Source: Candidatus Wildermuthbacteria bacterium RIFCSPHIGHO2_02_FULL_45_25 (GTDB taxonomy: Bacteria > Patescibacteriota > Minisyncoccia > Minisyncoccales > UBA10102). From it: a stretch of DNA of 34,966 bases. Position numbers and translations under genes: made by a program. The DNA lies in contig MHTV01000013.1 in the NCBI GenBank assembly GCA_001823215.1, positions 1 to 34,966 on the forward strand. Reading direction: 5' to 3'. Positions 25,834 through 34,966 of the stretch are shown piece by piece (positions within the stretch are counted from its first letter, which is position 1; the number at the start of each line of letters is the position of its first letter). The notes below the pieces were generated by a model. That model made no database searches and was not told where the DNA came from. It saw nothing but the letters and a program-made list of their open reading frames with translations.

Positions 25834-27264
25834 CTACTTCTTTTTCCGCAATTGATACGCGGCAGCATCAAAGGGAGTGCCTTGCAACGCATCCGTCGTG
25901 TAAATATTGCTCGGGTTCCATATCATATATCCCGCATAATCTTCTCCAAGCGCTTGTTTGGTAGCTTCAATTTCAGCTTGCACCATCACTTTGTCGTAAT
26001 TCGCGCCCAAGTCAAAATCTTGCAGCCAAGGCCGCAACTTGGCAATTTTGCGTTCAGGATATAAAAAGCGATAGTGTCTTAATCGTTCCACCGCGGTTTG
26101 CATGGAATATTGCACAACCTCGTAGGGATATTCCGCAGGGTTTGCATACCCTTTAAATCCGTCAGCATAATGCGATGGATATACCATGGGAGCTATGTAA
26201 TCGAAATATCCATACGCGTCCTCGATCACCTGCCCGATTCCCAAATCATCTCGATTGATTGTTGTCAAACCAAATAAATCGGCAGATATTGGCGTGTCGG
26301 GCAGCGTTTCTCTCAAATATGCGAAAAATTCGCTCAATATCTCCCGCCGAGGACTTATCTCATTCCAAAAGGGAAACGTCATATCCTGCATATCTCCATC
26401 AGAAGGAAAACGGATATAGTCAAAATTTATTTCATCAAAGCCGCGAGAAACTGCGTCTTTTGCCAAAGCTCCCACATATTCCCAGTATTCTTTCGCCGCA
26501 GGATCAATCCATGCCAATTCATTCCGATCCAGCCAAAGAGTCTCAACCGAAAAAGCGGGTTTCTCTTGAACCCATTCCTCATTTTTCTCGAGAAGATTAC
26601 TCCTGCTCTGCACCCCCAAATCAGGTCGTGCTTTTGCCAAAATCGGATCCTGAAAAACCGTAATTCTTGCAATCGCATACATGTTTGCTTCGTGGAAGCC
26701 GCGAATGACTCCTTCGATATCGCGGATTCGCTTTTGTTCTGCGCCATATAATTGAGCTGTTTGCACATTCGTATCGTAAGAAATTGTTCCTGAAAAATCT
26801 TTCACGTCAATAACAACCGCGTTGATCTCGCCCGATCTTGCCAAATTTTTTGCGTATTCAATTTTTGTTGGCGAACCCCCGGACCAACCAGTAAGGTACA
26901 CGGCGCGGATTTGAGAAGGCGCCTGCGCTAATTGCCCCTGTGGATTGTACTCTATGACATCTCTTGCCGGAATGTTGGGAGACGGCAAGGGAGAGGGAAT
27001 TTGAGGAGAAAAAAGCAAAGGAGAAAAAACAGGTGAAGGTTCCTCACTTGCTACCGGCGCAGGGGAAGACCGATAGTCCGAGGAAGAAGGAATCACCTCG
27101 TTTGCTCCCGCGATCGGGATAAAACCTCCCTCTGTCTTTTCATATCCAAATACCCAATAAAACGCTCCAGATTGATAATCTTGCCGCAAAAGAAAACCTC
27201 CCAATGCGAACTCCATCAAGAAAGAGAAAAGCAGGATACAAATAGCAATGCGATTTCTAGTCAC
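25834..27264 (-). CDS. Putative glycoside hydrolase (DUF4015-like), membrane-anchored
   Basis: 476 aa; AVYLTGWSGG, NAVVIDVKDFSGTISYDT, FDEINFDYIRFPSDG, YIAPMVYPSHYADGFKG, RPWLQDFDLG; N-terminal TM plus Pro/Ser linker. Confidence 0.87.
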   Translation of the reverse strand: MTRNRIAICILLFSFLMEFALGGFLLRQDYQSGAFYWVFGYEKTEGGFIPIAGANEVIPSSSDYRSSPAPVASEEPSPVFSPLLFSPQIPSPLPSPNIPARDVIEYNPQGQLAQAPSQIRAVYLTGWSGGSPTKIEYAKNLARSGEINAVVIDVKDFSGTISYDTNVQTAQLYGAEQKRIRDIEGVIRGFHEANMYAIARITVFQDPILAKARPDLGVQSRSNLLEKNEEWVQEKPAFSVETLWLDRNELAWIDPAAKEYWEYVGALAKDAVSRGFDEINFDYIRFPSDGDMQDMTFPFWNEISPRREILSEFFAYLRETLPDTPISADLFGLTTINRDDLGIGQVIEDAYGYFDYIAPMVYPSHYADGFKGYANPAEYPYEVVQYSMQTAVERLRHYRFLYPERKIAKLRPWLQDFDLGANYDKVMVQAEIEATKQALGEDYAGYMIWNPSNIYTTDALQGTPFDAAAYQLRKKK

Positions 27265-27284
27265 GACGATAGGTAAATATTATG

Positions 27285-27356
27285 AGCCAGGAATGGGATT
27301 TGAACCCATGACCTACGGTTTACGAAACCGTTGCTCTGCCACTGAGCTACCCTGGC
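27285..27356 (-). tRNA. tRNA-Thr (CGT anticodon)
   Basis: Minus strand GCCAGGGTAGCTCAGTGGCAGAGCAACGGTTTCGTAAACCGTAGGTCATGGGTTCAAATCCCATTCCTGGCT; loop TTCGTAA. Confidence 0.93.
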
Positions 27357-27406
27357 AAATTTCGGTGAGTTGTTCTTCCCCGAAACCATCTTCATCATTA
27401 CTTTTG

Positions 27407-27477
27407 AGCGGGATACCGGAATCGGACCGGCGCCCTATCCTTGGGAAGGATATGTACTACCATTATACTAATCCCGC
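27407..27477 (-). tRNA. tRNA-Gly (CCC anticodon)
   Basis: Minus strand GCGGGATTAGTATAATGGTAGTACATATCCTTCCCAAGGATAGGGCGCCGGTCCGATTCCGGTATCCCGCT; loop TTCCCAA. Confidence 0.92.
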
Positions 27478-27561
27478 CTACGCCTCGCCAAAGCCCACGA
27501 GGGCGAAGGCGGGCTTTACCGAGGATTTCAGCGTGGCAATGCCCGCTCCCTCCAGCAAGAA

Positions 27562-27972
27562 CTACCAAGTAAACGGATTCCACCATATTCGTTTTTCTTC
27601 TTCGCTCGCGCTATCCGCTTCTCCATTTGCGTTGTCTGACGCTAATACTGTTACCACTTCCTCTCCGTGTTTTTTATACAACCCTTGTTCGCGCAATACC
27701 TTTTCCTGATATTCCTGCGTCTGGATAAGAGTTTCTTTTTGCGCTAACTTCTCTTTTTCATGTTCCATATCTTCCAGAGACGCTTGGAATTGCTCCGCTC
27801 TCTCTTTCAGATCAGAACGTTTCGCATTCAACTTGATATTCTGATAAGAGAAAAAAAGAATAACCAAACATGATAGCCCCACAAACAGTATCGAAAAAAT
27901 GACTTTCCTCTTTGCCAGATGTTTTCTTTGCAATCTCGCTGATTGGCGTACACGTATGTTTTTTGTTACCAT
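27562..27972 (-). CDS. FtsB/DivIC-like septum formation initiator protein
   Basis: From MVTKNIRVRQSARLQ; short cytoplasmic N-terminus, one TM, coiled coil, ...EYQEKVLREQGLYKKHGEEVV. Confidence 0.75.
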   Translation of the reverse strand: MVTKNIRVRQSARLQRKHLAKRKVIFSILFVGLSCLVILFFSYQNIKLNAKRSDLKERAEQFQASLEDMEHEKEKLAQKETLIQTQEYQEKVLREQGLYKKHGEEVVTVLASDNANGEADSASEEEKRIWWNPFTW

Positions 27973-28004
27973 ATCCTTATTACCATAACCAGTAAAAATT
28001 TTGC

Positions 28005-28106
28005 ATGAAAACAAAAACAACGTTGCGTGTCATCTGGATCGTGCTCGTAGCTCTCATGGCATTTAGCATGGTCGGCTTTATGATAGCTCCGCTCTTTGGC
28101 GTGTAA
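28005..28106 (+). CDS. 33-aa single-TM small protein
   Basis: ATG at 28005, TAA at 28104-28106: MKTKTTLRVIWIVLVALMAFSMVGFMIAPLFGV; below the ORF-track size cutoff. Confidence 0.55.
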   Translation: MKTKTTLRVIWIVLVALMAFSMVGFMIAPLFGV

Positions 28107-28158
28107 TGTCTATCGTACCGCGTCTTCCGGATTTATTCAAATGGTACGAAATCTCTTA

Positions 28159-29952
28159 TCAAGCGCGGAACACTTCCAAATATACCCTTGAAGGGATATG
28201 AATTTTCCCTTTTTCGGCCATCTCTTTTTTGCCTTTTTTCTGCCTGTCTAAGAGTTTACGCTTGCGGGTTACGTCTCCGCCATAGAGAGGAGCGGTTACG
28301 TCTTTGCGCTTGGCGCGGATTGTTTCTCTGGCGATAACTTTCCCGTCTGCCGATGCCTGAATAGGAACGGCAAATTGCTGGGGCGGCAGTAAATCTTTTA
28401 ATTTTTCCGCCAACGCTTTGCCCTCCCGATACGCTTTCTCTCGAGAAACAATTTGCGAAAACGCTTCTTCTTTTTCTCCTGCAACCAGCACTTCCAGTTT
28501 CACCAAATCCGCATCTCTCCATTCGGTAATTTGATAATCCATAGACGCCATGCCTTGCGTTACACTTTTGAGTTTATCATAAAAGTCCACCACGATTTCC
28601 CGCAAGGGAACCTCATATAATACAATTAGCGTCCGGTCGTCTAAATTATTCACTTCCAACTGCTGGCCTTCGTAGTTTGCCATGAGCTGAATGATATTTG
28701 AAAAATAAGACGAAGGAGTGATTATTTCAAGCCACACCCACGGCTCTTTGACCGATTGCATCAAGTGTGCTTCCGGAAAATCCGCGGCAGTTTTCACCGA
28801 GAATTGTTTTCCCTTGATATCCCTAATTTCATATTCCACCGACGGGCGGGAAATCACCAAAGAGATTCCGTATTCTCGCTGAATACGTTCTGAAATAATT
28901 TCAGAATGCAAAACTCCCAAAAAACCGCATCGAAATCCGCGGCCCAAGGCCTCATGGGATTCCGGTTCATATTCGAGCGAAGGATCAGACAACTTGAGCT
29001 TCCACAACGCGTCTTTTAAGCTATCGAACAAATCCGTGTCTTCAGGATAAAAACTCACGAATACCACAGGCAATGGCTTTGCGTATCCGGCAAGCGATTT
29101 CACATCCGAGGCCGAGGATAAGGTAATGGTATCTCCAATCCGCACGCGATCTGGTTCTTTAATGCCAGTTGCGATATATCCTATTTCCCCCGCCTTCAAA
29201 CTTTCCGTAGGTTTTTCTTTGGGCGTGAAATATCCGACTTCTTTCGCAGGAGCTTGAAGATTTGTTGCTTTCAAATAGATTGCTTCGTTTGCCAAAACTT
29301 TTCCTTCCATTACGCGCACATACGCCACCACGCCCTTAAAAGCATCAAAGCGGGAATCGAAAATCAGCGCGCGCATGGGAAGCTGTGTTTCCACTTTCGC
29401 TGCAGGAACCTGCCGCACGACTGCTTCCAACAGATGGGGCACGTTGAATCCGGTTTTCCCGGAAATGCGGAAAATTTCTTTTTCATCAATACGCAAAAGT
29501 TCGGCTATAGATTTTGCGACTTCATCAGTTCTGGCAAAAGGCAAGTCAACTTTGTTAACCGCTGGAATAATCACCAAATGTTGTTTCTGCGCGAGTTTTA
29601 GGTTCGCCAACGTCTGCGCCTGAATGCCTTTGGTTGCGTCCACGAGTAAAATAGCTCCTTCCACCGCGGCCAGCGAACGAGACACTTCATAGCTAAAATC
29701 CACATGGCCCGGCGTGTCAATCAAATTCAACATATACTCCTGACCGTCTGCGGGACTTTTGTATGTTAAGCGAATCGGCTGAAGTTTAATGGTAATGCCC
29801 TTCTCGCGCTCCAGCTCCATCTGGTCTAAAAACTGCTCTTTCATGAGACGTTTCTCCACGGTTCCGGTCAATTCCAAAAACCGGTCCGCCAATGTGGATT
29901 TTCCGTGATCAATATGGGCAATGATGCAAAAATTGCGAATTTTTCCTTCCAT
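28159..29952 (-). CDS. lepA: Elongation factor 4 (LepA)
   Basis: 597 aa; IRNFCIIAHIDHGKSTLADRFLE, LIDTPGHVDFSYEVSRSLAA, C-terminal RKRKLLDRQKKGKKEMAEKGKIHIPSRVYLEVFRA. Confidence 0.97.
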   Translation of the reverse strand: MEGKIRNFCIIAHIDHGKSTLADRFLELTGTVEKRLMKEQFLDQMELEREKGITIKLQPIRLTYKSPADGQEYMLNLIDTPGHVDFSYEVSRSLAAVEGAILLVDATKGIQAQTLANLKLAQKQHLVIIPAVNKVDLPFARTDEVAKSIAELLRIDEKEIFRISGKTGFNVPHLLEAVVRQVPAAKVETQLPMRALIFDSRFDAFKGVVAYVRVMEGKVLANEAIYLKATNLQAPAKEVGYFTPKEKPTESLKAGEIGYIATGIKEPDRVRIGDTITLSSASDVKSLAGYAKPLPVVFVSFYPEDTDLFDSLKDALWKLKLSDPSLEYEPESHEALGRGFRCGFLGVLHSEIISERIQREYGISLVISRPSVEYEIRDIKGKQFSVKTAADFPEAHLMQSVKEPWVWLEIITPSSYFSNIIQLMANYEGQQLEVNNLDDRTLIVLYEVPLREIVVDFYDKLKSVTQGMASMDYQITEWRDADLVKLEVLVAGEKEEAFSQIVSREKAYREGKALAEKLKDLLPPQQFAVPIQASADGKVIARETIRAKRKDVTAPLYGGDVTRKRKLLDRQKKGKKEMAEKGKIHIPSRVYLEVFRA

Positions 29953-29967
29953 ACGATAACTTACTCC

Positions 29968-31365
29968 TTATCTACCGCTTTTCCGCCAATTCCGCAATCT
30001 CCGCTTTAGTAGAATCGCCAGCAACATTGCTTGCACTCCTCCCGACACAACCAATGCCAAGGGCAACGCAATCACCACTGCCTCCCTGCTTTGCAGGATA
30101 TTTCCTCCTGCTTGCGCAACAGCCAAAGATGAAAAAAACCGCACCAACAAAAAAGCCAAACCGATATTCAGTATCACGCACGCTCCGCCGATCCACGTTG
30201 GGGTTTTGGTATCCTGAAGAGCGAAAAACGCTCTCGTGAGCAAAGGAATCAATGATTGAAATATGATCCCGAATGAAAACACTCCCAGCGCCGCGCCAGT
30301 CAACACAACGTCGTCAGCGCTAAATTCGCCGCTCTGATACAACACACGAACGATCAATTCTCGCAAGAGTAAAATCACGGCCGCGCTTGGCAACGTAAAC
30401 AAAATAATCTTCCTGAAACTCGAAAGAGTCATCTGGATAAATTTTTCTTTGTCTCCTTGCGCCGCCAACTTGGAAAGCAAAGGGAACACCGCCAACGCAA
30501 CCGAAACCCCGATCAAGCTTGCGGGAACTTGTTGAAGAGAATCTGCCACAGAAAAAATTGTAATACTCCCCGTAGAAATCAGGGAAGCAAAAGCAGTCAT
30601 TGCCACCAAATTGATTTGATAAACGCCAGTTCCCAGCGTGCGGGGCAACGCAAGCCGTACCGCTTTCCATGTTGTCTGGTCCATTCCGAACTTTGGCTTC
30701 CATGAAAATCCCGCGCGGAACGCAGACGGCATTTGCACAAGAATATGAAGCGCCACGCCCGCCACTACGCCAACACCCAATCCCGCCAATCCCCATCTGG
30801 GAAGCAAAAATAAAATGCCGACAATAATTCCAACGTTGTAAAAAATGGGAGCCAACGCGTAAAAAAAGAACTTGTTGAAATATTGCAAAACTCCGGAAAA
30901 AATCGAAGACACTCCGAACAGAATAGGACTTAGCAATAAGACGCGGGAAAGCATGGCAAGTTGGCCTTGTTGCATCTCGCTAAATCCCGGAGCCACAAAA
31001 GCAACCAACCATGGCATAAGAAAAAATAACGCAATCGAGCAAGCGCCCGCGAGCAATAAAAGAATATGCAACAGCCGGCTTGCGAAATTCCATGCTTCGT
31101 CTTTTCCCTTTTCCATTTCTTGAGAAAACAAAGGCAAAAACACCGCGGATATGCCGCCCAATACAAACAACGCGTACAACAAATCCGGCACGCGAAACGC
31201 GGCAAAATACACGTCCGCCTGATCTGCCGGCAAACTTCCCACTAGCAACCGATCGCGCACTACTCCAAGCACACGGCTCGCGCCATACGAGAATGCCAAT
31301 AACACCGTAGAAAACCCGATTGTTTTTGACTGCGCGAAAAGAAAACGAGAAAAGTTTATGCGCAT
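29968..31365 (-). CDS. murJ: Lipid II flippase MurJ (MviN family)
   Basis: 465 aa; SYGASRVLGVVRDRLLVGSLPADQADVYFAAFRVPDLLYALFVLGGISAVFLPLFSQ; multi-TM. Confidence 0.93.
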   Translation of the reverse strand: MRINFSRFLFAQSKTIGFSTVLLAFSYGASRVLGVVRDRLLVGSLPADQADVYFAAFRVPDLLYALFVLGGISAVFLPLFSQEMEKGKDEAWNFASRLLHILLLLAGACSIALFFLMPWLVAFVAPGFSEMQQGQLAMLSRVLLLSPILFGVSSIFSGVLQYFNKFFFYALAPIFYNVGIIVGILFLLPRWGLAGLGVGVVAGVALHILVQMPSAFRAGFSWKPKFGMDQTTWKAVRLALPRTLGTGVYQINLVAMTAFASLISTGSITIFSVADSLQQVPASLIGVSVALAVFPLLSKLAAQGDKEKFIQMTLSSFRKIILFTLPSAAVILLLRELIVRVLYQSGEFSADDVVLTGAALGVFSFGIIFQSLIPLLTRAFFALQDTKTPTWIGGACVILNIGLAFLLVRFFSSLAVAQAGGNILQSREAVVIALPLALVVSGGVQAMLLAILLKRRLRNWRKSGR

Positions 31366-31383
31366 GTTAACATCAAAAAGCGT

Positions 31384-33192
31384 TTAAAATTTGTAATATT
31401 CTTGCAACGCTTCCTGTATTTGCGTTTTTAGCTGAAAAGCATCAGTGCCCCGATAATCAATCCCTTTCGCGTCTAACACATCTTTGATTTGCCGCAATGT
31501 TGCTCCGATTTCATCTGGCGTTATCCTCCCATCTTCCAAGAGGAGCCGCACCGTATTTCGCATCGGTTCCACCCCGGAAAATCCTTGTTTTTTGCGCGTT
31601 CGATCTGGAATAAACAAATCCATAACCTGCTTTCCAATATCCGGTTGCTTCGCCAAAGCCTCTTGCCGCGCTTTTTCCTCCTGTCGAAATTCCTTGAGCA
31701 TGCGCCATGCCTGATTGAAGTTTTCCAGTTTTTCTTGAATACTTCGCTCTGAAGCGAAATTCCCCATATCATCCGCAAGACTCAAAAAAATCAGCTCCTC
31801 GGCGTATGGACTTCTGAATAATTCATTGCGGGTGTTCTTGCGCAACGACTCTCCCCTTGCTCCCGCGATATTATGAGCTTTCGTGTGATTGCCAACTAAA
31901 AAACGAATCTCTTCTTGCGCTTTTTTCGGAAATCGAAAACGATCGAATATCTGTTCTGCCAACTGAACCGAATCGGCTTCATGTCCATGAAACCGATATC
32001 TCACAACCTCGTCATGCTCCTCAACGGACTCCTGCGCCATTCCTTTGCCCACATCATGAAGCAACGCCGCCCATGCCCATTCGCTTCCGTATCTTTGATA
32101 AAACCGCGCCACCACCTCATCATTAGAGAATTCTTCAGAGAGCTGAAATTTTTCTCGTATGACCGACAGGAATTCCGGCCGTGAAATCGCGCGCATTGTT
32201 TCCAGCTCATGCCGGAACACGTTGCCTTCCTTATGAATGCTGGCTTTCTTCCCTTCTGGAGTATGGCGAACCTCCAGTAAATCGCTTATTTCCGGCAAAA
32301 CTTCCTTCAATATCCCCACGCGCGCCATTGTTGCCAAACCGAATGCCGCGCGGGGCAACATAAGAATTCTGTCAAGCTCTCCTTCTTCTTGCTTTAAGCG
32401 TTCGGCAGGTATCTCGTTCAGCACATGCGCGTTTTCCTGAATGACTCCCTTAATCGTTCGATCAAACTTCATGTTAAACTTCGTCAGAAATCTGATATAG
32501 CGAAGCATGCGCAGGGGATCCTCAACAACCAAACGCTCATACGGGTCTCCAATCGTTTTCAAAACCCGGTTCTTTATGTCTTCAATACCGCCGACATAAT
32601 CAATAACTTTTTTCTCCAAGGGATCAAAGTATAATCCTCCGCAGGTAAAATCGCGCCGGGCAACATCTTCTCGAATATCTACGGTATGATTCACTTCTGT
32701 AGGTTTTCGATTCGTCCCGTACGATCCATCTGTTCGGAAAGAAGCCACATCAAATCCTATCTTTCTTCCCTCGATTTCGACATATACTTTCAATACCTTA
32801 AAATTTTTCCCTGTTTCTTTAAAAATTCCATAGCCAGCTTCTTTCAGCACATCCTGTACTTGCTCGTAGGCAAAATTAGTCGCGATATCAATATCGTGTG
32901 GCTTGAAGCGAAAATCCGGATAATGCTCTGCGTCTTGCGACATCAAAAAATCTCGGCCGTATCCGCCCGTAAAATATGCCTCGCCGCCGACGTTTCTGAT
33001 AACTTGGACAATTTCCGCGGCAACTTTTTCTTCTTCAGTATTTGGCTCCCATTCAACCTGCATTTCTCTGGGCAACTCAAAAACACCTTCGGGAGTTTTC
33101 GAAGGATTTTCTTTTATTGCGCTTTCGTTTACGGCCACAACATCTTCTTCTGGCCTTGACGTAGGAAACCGTTCTGGAAGAAAAGAAGGCAT
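31384..33192 (-). CDS. cca: CCA tRNA nucleotidyltransferase / poly(A) polymerase family with HD domain
   Basis: 602 aa; AYFTGGYGRDFLM, HDIDIATN, RRDFTCGGLYFDP, DPLRMLRYIRF, WAALLHDVGKG. Confidence 0.9.
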   Translation of the reverse strand: MPSFLPERFPTSRPEEDVVAVNESAIKENPSKTPEGVFELPREMQVEWEPNTEEEKVAAEIVQVIRNVGGEAYFTGGYGRDFLMSQDAEHYPDFRFKPHDIDIATNFAYEQVQDVLKEAGYGIFKETGKNFKVLKVYVEIEGRKIGFDVASFRTDGSYGTNRKPTEVNHTVDIREDVARRDFTCGGLYFDPLEKKVIDYVGGIEDIKNRVLKTIGDPYERLVVEDPLRMLRYIRFLTKFNMKFDRTIKGVIQENAHVLNEIPAERLKQEEGELDRILMLPRAAFGLATMARVGILKEVLPEISDLLEVRHTPEGKKASIHKEGNVFRHELETMRAISRPEFLSVIREKFQLSEEFSNDEVVARFYQRYGSEWAWAALLHDVGKGMAQESVEEHDEVVRYRFHGHEADSVQLAEQIFDRFRFPKKAQEEIRFLVGNHTKAHNIAGARGESLRKNTRNELFRSPYAEELIFLSLADDMGNFASERSIQEKLENFNQAWRMLKEFRQEEKARQEALAKQPDIGKQVMDLFIPDRTRKKQGFSGVEPMRNTVRLLLEDGRITPDEIGATLRQIKDVLDAKGIDYRGTDAFQLKTQIQEALQEYYKF

Positions 33193-33274
33193 ACCGTATT
33201 ATTTTTCTTGTGCATACTACTCAATCCTTGCTTTATTATAGCTAAAATATGCCATATTTCAAGCTCAAACAAAA

Positions 33275-33331
33275 ACCGCAATTCAATCTTCCGCCCTGAA
33301 TTTATTGAAGAGTGAAAACCTGAATTGCGGT
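33275..33331 (-). terminator. Intrinsic terminator downstream of the 81-aa TM ORF
   Basis: ACCGCAATTCA (33275-33285) / TGAATTGCGGT (33321-33331); minus strand continues TTTTTGTTTG. Confidence 0.7.
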
Positions 33332-33375
33332 GGAGAGGGTTAACGCAAGCATCTTCCCTCTCCATCCTTTGCGCA

Positions 33376-33621
33376 CTATTTAGCGTCCAAGTAGCTTCCA
33401 AGCCATCCAGCTAAATTGTGCACCGCTACTCCAATTATCACAAGGAAGAATACCAAGAGTATTCCCCCTAATACAAGAACAGCATATACGAGAGCTTTCA
33501 CTAGTATAGCGGGGTAAGGCAACCATGCCACCACACCCATAGAAAGAAGGTATGCTATTGCAAATGCAATAGCAATCAGAATGAAATACCCCTTAAAATA
33601 TTTATTCCCCAATATTCCCAT
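33376..33621 (-). CDS. Small two-TM membrane protein, unknown function
   Basis: 81 aa MGILGNKYFKGYFILIAIAFAIAYLLSMG...; SD GAGGAGCAAAAAATG. Confidence 0.65.
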   Translation of the reverse strand: MGILGNKYFKGYFILIAIAFAIAYLLSMGVVAWLPYPAILVKALVYAVLVLGGILLVFFLVIIGVAVHNLAGWLGSYLDAK

Positions 33622-33659
33622 TTTTTGCTCCTCGTTCGCCTCGGCCTTATGATTATTTT

Positions 33660-33719
33660 GTTTCCGAGAGCGACAATCGAACCACGATCATTCGCGATCC
33701 CGTTGCCGCTCTCGGAAAC
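33660..33719. repeat. 13-bp perfect inverted repeat in the leader of the 81-aa ORF
   Basis: GTTTCCGAGAGCG (33660-33672) / CGCTCTCGGAAAC (33707-33719); plus strand continues TTTTTCTTGG. Confidence 0.8.
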
Positions 33720-33947
33720 TTTTTCTTGGAGTTGTATATAATCTGTATGACTTCATATCGGCAAGGCAAACACTAACTCTGTTTCGCCCTTATTATTCAA
33801 CGACCGTAAGCATATCTGGCTAATGTTCACTTTGCCGCTATGAATCCTTTTGTAAGAACACCCTGTTTCTGCCTTTTGGCTTCATCAGTCGAGATACACA
33901 TCTCGAAATAGGGAGGAGTTTTAGGATAACTCCTCGAACCTTTTTCC

Positions 33948-34337
33948 TTAATTTCCCATCTTTGCCCTCGTTCGGTGGCATAACCACCAAATACCCCAAC
34001 GAACCACGAGGATAACCGTGTCCATAAAAGACACAGTCATCACGAGGAGACCTCCGTACACAAGAATATAACATATCCTTGGAAGCCATCCATCTTGCCA
34101 CATAGCATCATGGATAACTCGGGTAGATTCTTGATGCGCGGAAGGTTGTAGGAACCACGGGAAAGCAAGTGCCTCCCGAAAATCGTAGGGCATGAGGATA
34201 GCCCCGAAATACCAACACAGGAATCCGATCATCCCTACGAACCAAAGGCCAGGAGACGACGGGGGACGTTTGTTTATAAGCCGCGTTGCTGAATGCTTTT
34301 TTGGCACCACAATAAGTTCCCACTCATAATGCAACAT
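33948..34337 (-). CDS. Small membrane protein, unknown function
   Basis: MLHYEWELIVVPKKHSATRLINKRPPSSPGLWFVGMIGFLCWYFGAIL...; SD GGAGGGGTGATG. Confidence 0.6.
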   Translation of the reverse strand: MLHYEWELIVVPKKHSATRLINKRPPSSPGLWFVGMIGFLCWYFGAILMPYDFREALAFPWFLQPSAHQESTRVIHDAMWQDGWLPRICYILVYGGLLVMTVSFMDTVILVVRWGIWWLCHRTRAKMGN

Positions 34338-34484
34338 CACCCCTCCATTCTCCGGATTTATTTTGATTTACCAACGTACTTCCACTGTTCAATCTCCAAT
34401 GCTTGTTAGAAATTGAGTTGGAAGGGAGAGGAAGCCGCCGTTTGCTTCTTCCTCTCCACTTTTGCTTCACCTCCTTTTTTCATT

Positions 34485-34796
34485 TCAGACCGACACCTCG
34501 GCGTGTCGGTCTAGTCCGATTTCGGACCAGTTGTCCGAATATGGGATTATATCATTGACGAGATAATCCCTATCCATATCCCCTGCTATAAACCGGAGAT
34601 CGTCGGAGATCCATATCCAAATGATCAGTGGGCATTCAACCCGCTGGATCCCCGCCCTGCGGGGAATTTCCACCCCATAGTACTCATGGTCGTTCTCACG
34701 ACCAAGGTACTCTTTCACCAGTACTTCGACCTGATCTTTTTTGGCCATTTCCTCCATGGCCGCCACATGTGCCTCATACGCTATCCAAAAGTTCAT
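34485..34796 (-). CDS. Small uncharacterised protein (103 aa)
   Basis: From ATG at 34794-34796 MNFWIAYEAHVAAMEEMAKKDQVEVLVKEYLGRENDHEYYGVEIPRRAG...; SD GGGGGTGCAAATG supports this rather than the longer track ORF. Confidence 0.65.
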   Translation of the reverse strand: MNFWIAYEAHVAAMEEMAKKDQVEVLVKEYLGRENDHEYYGVEIPRRAGIQRVECPLIIWIWISDDLRFIAGDMDRDYLVNDIIPYSDNWSEIGLDRHAEVSV

Positions 34797-34893
34797 TTGC
34801 ACCCCCTTTTTCTTTTTCAATGTACTCTGGGAAAGTTTTGCTCTCCCATCAAAATCCACGAATATCTTCTTGAACTTTGATGGGTGGAAGAGC

Positions 34894-34966
34894 TTATCGC
34901 TCTTCCTCAAGATGGACAAAGTAGTCCATGACATTTCCAAGATTATGTACTTCTACGACATCAAAC
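34894..34966 (-). CDS. C-terminal fragment of a CDS entering from the right edge
   Basis: Minus frame ...FDVVEVHNLGNVMDYFVHLEEER* (stop at 34894-34896); open at window edge; stop sits in hairpin GAAGAGC-gataa-GCTCTTC. Confidence 0.4.
   Translation of the reverse strand, partial: FDVVEVHNLGNVMDYFVHLEEER

Noticed and set aside
1-34966. CRISPR arrays, IS elements or prophage genes
   Set aside because: No regularly spaced direct repeats and no transposase, integrase, capsid or terminase motif seen by eye; the Hint insert is not accompanied by a homing-endonuclease domain.

Overview
This 34,966-bp window reads as a bacterial chromosome segment. Gene content suggests a Candidate Phyla Radiation (Patescibacteria/Parcubacteria-like) genome; that assignment is inferred from protein character only. 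Housekeeping genes dominate: ABC-F ATPase, pcm, prfB-ftsE-ftsX, purD, an FtsB-like gene, cca-murJ-lepA, and tRNA-Gln, tRNA-Thr and tRNA-Gly. The main accessory feature is a very large membrane-anchored alpha-2-macroglobulin-family protein (~1.77 kaa). It carries a complete Hint/bacterial-intein-like domain (Cys1 ... TxxH ... HN) exactly in the bait-region position, and its canonical CxEQ thioester motif is degenerate. It overlaps by 4 bp (ATGA) with a secreted MEMO1-family gene. Other notable signals are: a candidate free-standing sRNA next to acpP with its own promoter and terminator; divergent acpP and acyltransferase genes with back-to-back sigma70-like promoters; a 37-bp perfect inverted-repeat element upstream of a glycosyltransferase; a purD broken by a frameshift at a G5 tract; the prfB programmed frameshift; a candidate attenuator before a 77-aa ORF; a structured non-coding block at 1560-1820; and a right-edge cluster of small ORFs with strong Shine-Dalgarno sites and hairpins. 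Two CDSs open at the window edges are missing from the ORF track. All calls are by eye, without database searches or folding software.
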